From: Anthonomus grandis grandis
Lineage: Eukaryota > Arthropoda > Insecta > Coleoptera > Curculionidae
Direction of reading: 5' to 3'
Length of the DNA: 64,000 nt
NCBI RefSeq assembly: GCF_022605725.1
Contig: NC_065558.1
Span: 4,278,001 to 4,342,000 of the forward strand
Positions within the stretch are counted from its first letter, which is position 1; each line of letters begins with the position of its first letter. Below, piece after piece: positions 57,021-64,000 of this stretch. Both the position numbers and the translations under genes were made by a program. The notes under the pieces were generated by a model. That model worked only from the letters and a program-made list of their open reading frames with translations. It made no database searches and was not told the origin of the DNA.

Positions 57021-57275
57021 ATGTTTTAGTGCGACATCCAGACTAGTCTCATCTTGTGGCGGGCAATAAAAATTCCATAAAACTCCCATTTTATTAAGGC
57101 ACCCACATAAAAGTGTCGTTTAATTCGTCGTAGAGGCGTCGATCGTGCCACGGCCATAAATTCTGGATCGACCACATCTTGGGTCGGAGCAATTAAAGCG
57201 GGGTGGATGGTGACAAAGCTCCCCTGATTGAACCCCACTTGAGCCAACGGCCCGTCGAGTTTAATCAATTCACAT
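57021..57275. other. GC-rich patch with an 80-codon minus-strand ORF
   Basis: Composition close to 45-50% G+C against a very AT-rich background. The minus-strand ORF at 57026-57268 has no motif I recognise. The plus strand has GGCCATAAA and CCATAAAA cores, similar to posterior Hox-type sites. It could be conserved non-coding DNA or an unknown exon. Confidence 0.3.
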
Positions 57276-57695
57276 TCACGTTTTAATCATATTAGGCAGA
57301 AATAAGAGGGTGCTGCGATACTCTACATTTTAATTGTATATGCGAACATATTTTGGAAAATTTAGTTGAGAGATGGTAGATTTTTTTTGCCATATAGATG
57401 CACAGAAGTACGTAGATGCCGAATCAGTGTTTATCCATTTTCTCAATTAAATGATCATTTACTTCATGTTACTTGCTGCAACAAATTTTGGAAGACTGAA
57501 AGTGCGATTCAAGCAAATCAACTATTTTTTAAATATCTTGTTGATGACAAACTACTTAAAAAATTAAACAAAGAAGACTTTAAGGGTAGATCTTCAGATC
57601 CGGACATAGTTCCACTACAGCTTTACTCAACCTGATAGATTGGAGCATCAGATAAAAGCATAGCGGTTGTATTTGTTAAATTTAATGGCCTAAAA
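57276..57695. other. Unrecognised ORF region before satellite B
   Basis: The plus-strand ORF at 57366-57635 (89 codons) is of balanced composition with charged residues near its end, but matches nothing I know. Confidence 0.25.
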
Positions 57696-57699
57696 TTAA

Positions 57700-60600
57700 A
57701 AAATCATAAATTTTTCAAGGCAGCTAAACTCAGATCTTAAGTTTAAGCAATGGTCTGAATTGCCTGGAAAAAATCGATTGCAGTGAATTTTTTTTCTAAA
57801 TTACTATATTTTCTCTGGAAAGTCTGAAAATAATAATAACTGCCTGAAAAAACAAAATTTAGTTCCTGAAATTAAAAAAAAAATTAGAATATTCTAGGCA
57901 GTTGAGCTCAGCTTTTACTGCCTTGAAAAGTTTAATATTAATCTTAATTGCCTGGAAGTTTTATCAACAATTATTATATTTTCTCTGAAAAATCTAAAAA
58001 TAATAATAACTGCCTGAGAAAAAGAAGTTTAGTCGTCTGAAATTCAAAAATTATAGATTATTCCAGGCAGTTAAAATTAGCTTTTAAGGCCTAAGTAATA
58101 GTTTCAACTGCCTGGAAAAGATCAATTTTGATCTTCATTGCCTGGAAGTTTCATCAAAAATAACTAAATTTTATCTGAGAAGTCTAAAAATAACAGTAAC
58201 TGCCTTAGAAAAAGAAATTTAGTTCCTGGAATTAAAAAATTATAGATTATTCCAGGCAGTTAAGCTCAGCTTTTAAGGCCTAACCAATGGTTTCAACTGC
58301 CTGGAAAAAATCAATAATCCTCGATTTTCTGAGATTTTTTTTGTCTAAAATGCTGTATTATCTCTGAGAAGTCTAAAAATAACAATAATTGCCTGAAAAA
58401 AATTCCTGGATTTAAAAATGTATAGAATATTCCAGGCAGTTGATATCCGCTTTTAAGGCTTAAACAGTGGTTTCAACTGCCTGGAAAAATCAATATTGAT
58501 CTTGATTGCCTGGAAGTTTCATCAAAAATTACTAAATTTTATCTGAGAAGTTTAAAAATAACAGTAACTGCCTTAGAAAAAGAAATTTAGTTCCTGGAAT
58601 TAATAAATTATAGATTATTCCAGGCAGTTGAGCTCAGCTTTTAAGGCCTAACCAATGGTTTCAACTGCCTGGAAAAAATCAATATTGACTTTGATTGCCT
58701 GGAAGTTTTATATCAAAAATTATTGTATTTTCTCTGGGAAGTCTAAAATTTACCATAAATGCCTGAAAAAAAAAGAAATTTAATCTTCTGGAATAAGAAA
58801 ATGTTTGATTATTCTAGGCAGTTAAACTCAGTTTTCAAGGCTTCATCAATGGTTTCAACTGCCTGGAAAAAAACAATATTGACTTTGATTGCCTATAAAT
58901 TTTAAATCAAAAAATGTTGTATTTTCTCTGAGAAGTTTAAAAATAAAAATAACTGCTTGAAAAAAAGAAATTTAGTCGCCTGGAATAAGAAAATGTTAGA
59001 TTATTCCAGGCAGTTAAACTCAGCTTTCAAAGCTTAAGCAATGATTTTAACTGCGTGGAAAAAATTAATATTGACTTTGATTGCCTAGAAGTTTTAAATA
59101 AAAAATTATTGTATTTTCTCTGAGAAGTTTAAAAATAAAAATAACTGCTTGAAAAAAATAAATTTAGTCGTCTAAAATAAGAAAATGTTAGATTATTCTA
59201 GGCAGTTGAACTCGTTTTCAAGGCTTAAGCAATGATTTCAACTGCCTCGATAAAATCAATATTGACCTTAATTGCCTAGAAGTTTTATATCAAAAATTAT
59301 TGTATTTTCTCTGAGAAGTTTAAAAATAAAAATAACTGCTTAAAAAAAAGAAATTTAGTCTCCTGGAATAAGAAAATGTCAGATTATTTCAGGCAGTTGG
59401 ACTCAGCTTTAAAGGCTTAACCAATGGTTTCAACTGCCTGGAAAAAATCAATATTGACTTTGATTGTCTGGAAGTTTTATATTAAAAATTATTATATTTT
59501 CTCTGAGAAGTTTAAAAATAAAAATTACTGCTTGAAAAAAAGAAATTTAGTCGTCTGGAGTAAGAAAATGTTAGATTATTCTAGGCAGTTGGACTCAGCT
59601 TTCAAGGCCTACCCAATGGTTTCAACTGCCTGAAAAAAATCAATATTGACTTTGATTGCCTGGAAGTTTTATATTCAAAATTATTGTATTTTCTCTGAGA
59701 AGTTTAAAAATAAAAATAACTGCTTGAAAAAAAGAAATTTAGTCGCCTGGAATAAGAAAATGTTAGAATATTTCAGGCAGTTGAACTCAGCTTTCAAGGC
59801 TTATACAATGATTTTAACTGCCTGGACAAAATCAATATTGACTCTAATTGCCTGTAAGTTTTATATAAAAAATTATTATATTTTCTCTGAGAAGTTTAAA
59901 AATAACAATAACAGCCTGAAAAAAAAATTTAATCGTCTGGAGTAAGAAAATGTTAGATTATTCCAGGCAGTTGGACTCAGCTTTAAAGGCTTATATTTTC
60001 CCGTATTTTCTCTGAGAAGTTTAAAAATAAAAATAACTGCTTGAAAAAAATTAATTTAGTCGCCTGGAATAAGAAAATGTTAGATTATTCCAGGCAGTTG
60101 GACTCAGCTTTAAAGGCTTAAACAATGATTTCAACTGCCTGGACAAAATCAATATTGACTCTAATTGCCTGTAAGTTTTATATAAAAAATTATTATATTT
60201 TCTCTGAGAAGTTTAAAAATAACAATAACAGCCTGAAAAAAAAATTTAATCGTCTGGAGTAAGAAAATGTTAGATTATTCCAGGCAGTTGGACTCAGCTT
60301 TAAAGGCTTAACCAATGGTTTCAACTGCTTAAAAAAAATCAATATTGACTTTGATTGCCTGGAAGTTTTATATTAAAAATTATTGTATTTTCTCTGAGAA
60401 GTTTAAAAATAAAAATAACTGCTTGAAAAAAATTAATTTAGTCGCCTGGAATAAGAAAATGTTAGATTATTCCAGGCAGTTAAACTCAGCTTTCAAGGCC
60501 TAATCAATGGTTTCAACTGCCTGGAAAAAAACAATATTGACTTTGATTGCCTATAAGTTTTAAATCAAAAATTATTGTATTTTCTCTGAGAAGTTTAAAA

Positions 60601-62830
60601 ATAAAAATAACTGCTTGAAAAAAAGAAATTTAGTCGCCTGGAATAAGAAAATGGTAGATTATTCCAGGCAGTTGAACTTAGCTTTCAAGGCTTAAACAAT
60701 GATTTCAGCTGCCTGGACAAAATCAATATTTAATCTAATTGCCTATAAGTTTTATATAAAAAATTATTGTATTTTCTCTGACAAGTTTAAAAATAAAAAT
60801 AACTGCCTGAAAAAAAGATATTGAATCATCTGGAATAAGAAAATGTTAGATTATTCCAGGCAGTTGAACTCAGCTTTCAAGGCTTAAGCAATGATTTCAG
60901 CTGCCTGGAAAAAATCAATATTGACTTTGATTGCCTATAAGTTTTATATAAAAAATTATTGTATTTTCTCTGAGAAGTTTAAAAATAAAAATAACTGCCT
61001 GAAAAAAAGAAATTTAGTCGCCTGGAATAAGAAAATGTTAGATTATTCTAGGCAGTTGAACTCAGCTTTCAAGGCTTAAGCAATGATTTCTACTGCCTGG
61101 AAAAAATCAATATTGACTTTGGTTGCCTATAAGTTTTAAATCAAAAATTATTGTATTTTCTCTGAGAAGTTTAAAAATAAAAATAACTGCTTGAAAAAAA
61201 GAAATTTAGTCGCCTGGAATAAGAAAATGTTAGATTATTCCAGGCAGTTAAACTCAGCTTTCAAGGCTTAAACAATGATTTCAACTGCCTGGACAAAATC
61301 AATACTGACTCTAATTGCCTGGAAGTTTTATATAAGAAATTATTATATTTTCTCTAAGAAGTTTAAAAATAAAAATAACTGCTTGAAAAAAATAAATTTA
61401 GTCGCCTAAAATAAGAAAATGTTAGATTATTCCAGGCAGTTGAACTCAGCTTTCAAGGCTTAAGCAATGATTTCAACTGCCTGGAAAAATCCATATTGAC
61501 TCTAATTGCCTTGAAGTTTTATATAAAAAATTATTATATTTTCTCTAAGAAGTTTAAAAATAAAAATAACTGCTTGAAAAAGAGAAATTTAGTCGCCTGG
61601 AATAAGAAAATGTTAGATTATTCCAGGCAGTTGAACTCAGCTTTTAAGGCTTAAGCAATGATTTGAACTGCCTGGAAAAAATCAATATTTAATCTAATTG
61701 CCTATAAGTTTTATATAAAAAATTATTGTATTTTCTCTGACAAGTTTAAAAATAAAAATAACTGCCTGAAAAAAAGATATTGAATCATCTGGAATAAGAA
61801 AATGTTAGATTATTCCAGGCAGTTGAACTCAGCTTTCAAGGCTTAAACAATGGTTTCAACTGCCTGGAAAAAATCAATATTGACTTTGATTGCCTGGAAG
61901 TTTTATATTAAAAATTATTGTATTTTCTCTGAGAAGTTTAAAAATAAAAATAACTGCTTGAAAAAAAGAAATTTAGTCGCCTGGAATAAAAAAATGTTAG
62001 ATTATTCCAGGCAGTTGAACTTAGCTTTCAAGGCTTAAGCAATGATTTTAACTGCCTGGAAAAAATCAATATTGACTTTGATTGCCTAGAAGTTTTATAT
62101 TCAAAATTATAGTATTTTCTCTGAGAAGTTTAAAAATAAAAATAACTGCTTGAAAAAAAGAAATTTAGTCGCCTGGAATAAAAAAATGTTAGATTATTCC
62201 AGGCAATTGAACTCAGTTTTCAAGGCTTAAGCAATGGTTCCAGTTGAATGCCTGGAAGTTTATCAAAAATTACTATATTTTCTCTAAGAAGTCTAAAAAT
62301 AACAATAACGCCTGAAAAAAAGAAATTTAGTTCCTGAAATTAAAGAATTATACAATATTCCAGGCAGTTAAGCTCAGCTTTTAATGTCTAAGCAATGGTA
62401 TTAACTGCCTAAAAAAATCAAAGTTGACTTCAATTGCCTGGAAGTTTTATCAAAAATTTATATATTTTCTCTGAGAATTCTACAAATAATAATAACTGCT
62501 TGAGAAAACAACATTTAGTCGCCTGGAATTAAAAAATTTTAGATTATCCCAGGCAGTTGAATTCAGCTTTCAAGACTTCATGAATTGGCGTTGAGGTCAT
62601 GGTTTGAACTGCTTAGAGAAAATCAATATTGACCTAGATTGCATAATTTTTTTTTCTAAATTACTGTATTTTCTCTTAAAAAATCTAAAAATACCAAAAA
62701 TTGCCTGAAAGAAAAAATTTAGTTCCTGGAATTAAAAAATTATAGATTCTTCCAAGTAGTTAAACTCAGCTTTTAAGACCTAACTAGTGGCTTCAACTGC
62801 ATGGAAAATAAAGCAGCAGTGTTCAATTCA
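57700..62830. repeat. Satellite B: about 26 monomers, 192-bp core with two overlapping dyads
   Basis: The landmark GGCAGTT recurs at 57897, 58066, 58255, 58435, 58623, 58817, 59009, 59201, 59392, 59584, 59776, 59966, 60093, 60283, 60475, 60667, 60859, 61051, 61243, 61435, 61626, 61818, 62010, 62202, 62363 and 62552. Spacing is 190-194 bp through the core and 160-190 at the edges; 59966-60093 is a 127-bp deleted unit. Each core monomer carries TTCCAGGCAGTTGA and its complement about 29 bases apart, and also CCTGGAATAA with TTATTCCAGG 12 bases apart. Both dyads use the same TTCCAGG arm. Core homogeneity with diverged edges is typical of unequal exchange. Confidence 0.95.
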
Positions 62831-63440
62831 ACTATCTGGAAAAATCTCGTAACTTATTTAGGTATTCAATTGCATTTTATAGTTTATAGAGGGCACCCAC
62901 TTCTAACTTGACAGCCTGAAATAAATTTCTCATTTCTTACAGGCAGTCGAGTATAACTAATTACCTCACAGACGGTATGGTTCTCAATCAACTTCCTGGA
63001 CGAAAGTCTTGAGGTCCTTTGACTTATTCCAACCAGTTGACAATAGTATAAAAAGAGCAGCAGTATTGAATTTAACTCCGTGGAAGAACTTTGTAACTTT
63101 TCAAAGTGTCAAAGTGTATCTAATCAGTTATAGAAAGCACTGAGCTCCAACTTGACTATATGGAACACGTTTTTTTATTTCTTCCAAGCAATTACGTATA
63201 ACTAGTCTTCTCGCAGAAGGTATGCATAGCATTAGGCTCTTACTTAACTTCTCGGATGAAAGTTTTTATTTCTTGTAAACGCTTGAGTACTTCTAACCAG
63301 TTCATAAAATAAGTGTAAACAGAGTAGTAGTATTTAGTTCATTTCTTTGGAAGAATTTTGTAATTTTTTAAGGTGTTTTAGTGCATTTCATTAGTTATAG
63401 AGACAACTGGGTTCCAACTACACTGCCTGAAATGTATTTT
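62831..63440 (+). repeat. GCCTGGAA-type repeat, about three copies of a 250-bp unit
   Basis: Copies near 62808, 63050 and 63315 share GAGCAGCAGT or equivalent, TGGAAGAAxTTTGTAA, CATTTCATTAGTTATAGA and a CAACTxxxCTGxCTGxAA segment. The unit is the same family as 43.85-44.24 kb and 48.4-48.66 kb, and shares the CCTGGAA/TTCCAGG words with satellite B next to it. Confidence 0.7.
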
Positions 63441-64000
63441 CATTTAGCAGGGCAATACTCCTAAACTCCTTCTGCGAATTTTGATACTGGATTAGCCTGT
63501 TGGAATGGGAAAGAACTATATTAAATGAAACGAAATATAGAGATGACTGATGTTTTATTTTCTTGATGGGAAAAGCTGTATTAAACAAGTTCATAGTTTT
63601 AATATAAAATGTAGATACTGGGTTCTTCCAACAGTCTCTTAAGAGACTTAAGAATTGTGTACAAGTTTGAAGCACAACTAAGGCGTGAAAGAAAAAATAA
63701 AAATAAATTACCCGTTTATTATCATAAAAGAGAGGAAAAATGATTGTTGTACTTCTAACAAACTAACACTTTAATCATATCTATAAAAACGATAAATCCC
63801 CTCTTCACCTAATAAAAAAAAATTCCACCATCCAAAAATAACCTCACATTAACAACACCATTGAAAGGCTTGTATGGGGGTCCGGACGGACGCTCTCAAC
63901 TACCTTTATTAAGTTGGAAAACAAATCGTTTTATATTCACACTGATTGTATAATTTATAGAGATATTTACCCCATGACGACTGTCGTAAACGCCTTTTTG
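63441..64000. other. No gene recognised
   Basis: The ORF at 63418-63675 (minus) starts within repeat-like sequence and has no domain I recognise. The last 150 bp are somewhat GC-richer. Confidence 0.35.

Noticed and set aside
59424..62038. Several ORFs of 62-99 codons as separate genes
   Set aside because: They are the same reading frame of the 192-bp satellite monomer repeated; kept only as an observation.
51350..62830. Evenly spaced repeats as a CRISPR array
   Set aside because: Units of 170-190 bp are tandem monomers without short identical repeats separated by unique spacers, and the DNA is eukaryotic.

Overview
This is AT-rich (roughly 70% A+T by eye) eukaryotic, almost certainly insect, genomic DNA. 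The coding content points to an insect: decayed CR1/Jockey-type and RTE-type non-LTR retrotransposons, mariner transposases with DD41D spacing, PIF/Harbinger transposases interrupted by short GT-AG introns, and long satellite arrays. A beetle is a guess, not something the sequence proves. I found no intact host protein-coding gene, tRNA or rRNA in 64 kb. The window reads as a gene desert full of transposon fossils, with a few higher-GC single-copy islands that may be regulatory.

Layout. 0.6-4 kb: a retrotransposon fragment, then a decayed Harbinger transposase (1.03-3.96 kb) split by an 858-bp mariner deletion derivative (2650-3507). 6.1-8.6 kb: retrotransposon scraps and a 0.1-kb direct repeat. 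10.1-13.3 kb: a retrotransposon (minus strand) interrupted by a 2485-bp TIR element (10448-12932). That element carries a PIN/XPG-like nuclease gene with a cysteine cluster, and removing it with its 3-bp target duplication restores the reverse-transcriptase reading frame across the junction. 13.3-14.3 kb: RTE-like remnant. 14.4-17.5 kb: a two-gene Harbinger element (transposase plus, Myb/SANT gene minus, convergent). 18-28 kb: very AT-rich DNA with kilobase-scale direct repeats, a retrotransposon 3' tail and one GC-richer island (23.8-24.45 kb). 28-40 kb: AT-rich DNA with a second family of repeat units, a nearly intact DD41D mariner (33974-35777) and a hammerhead-ribozyme-like motif (39511-39551, minus). 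41.46-43.83 kb: a third mariner with TIRs near 0.55 kb. 44-48.6 kb: one non-LTR element inserted into another, the pair flanked by inverted copies of a GCCTGGAA-type repeat. 51.35-54.1 kb: satellite A, about 176-bp monomers with a trimeric higher-order period. 54.77-56.45 kb: 5'-truncated retrotransposon. 57.7-62.8 kb: satellite B, core monomer 192 bp, containing two overlapping dyads. 62.8-63.4 kb: more GCCTGGAA-type repeat.

The genes do not form a pathway. Their relations are nesting and relative age: the mariner is younger than the Harbinger it split, the nuclease element is younger than the retrotransposon it split, and RT1 is younger than RT2. The two most unusual signals are the nuclease-bearing TIR element with a reconstructable empty site, and satellite B with its dyad architecture and related dispersed copies.
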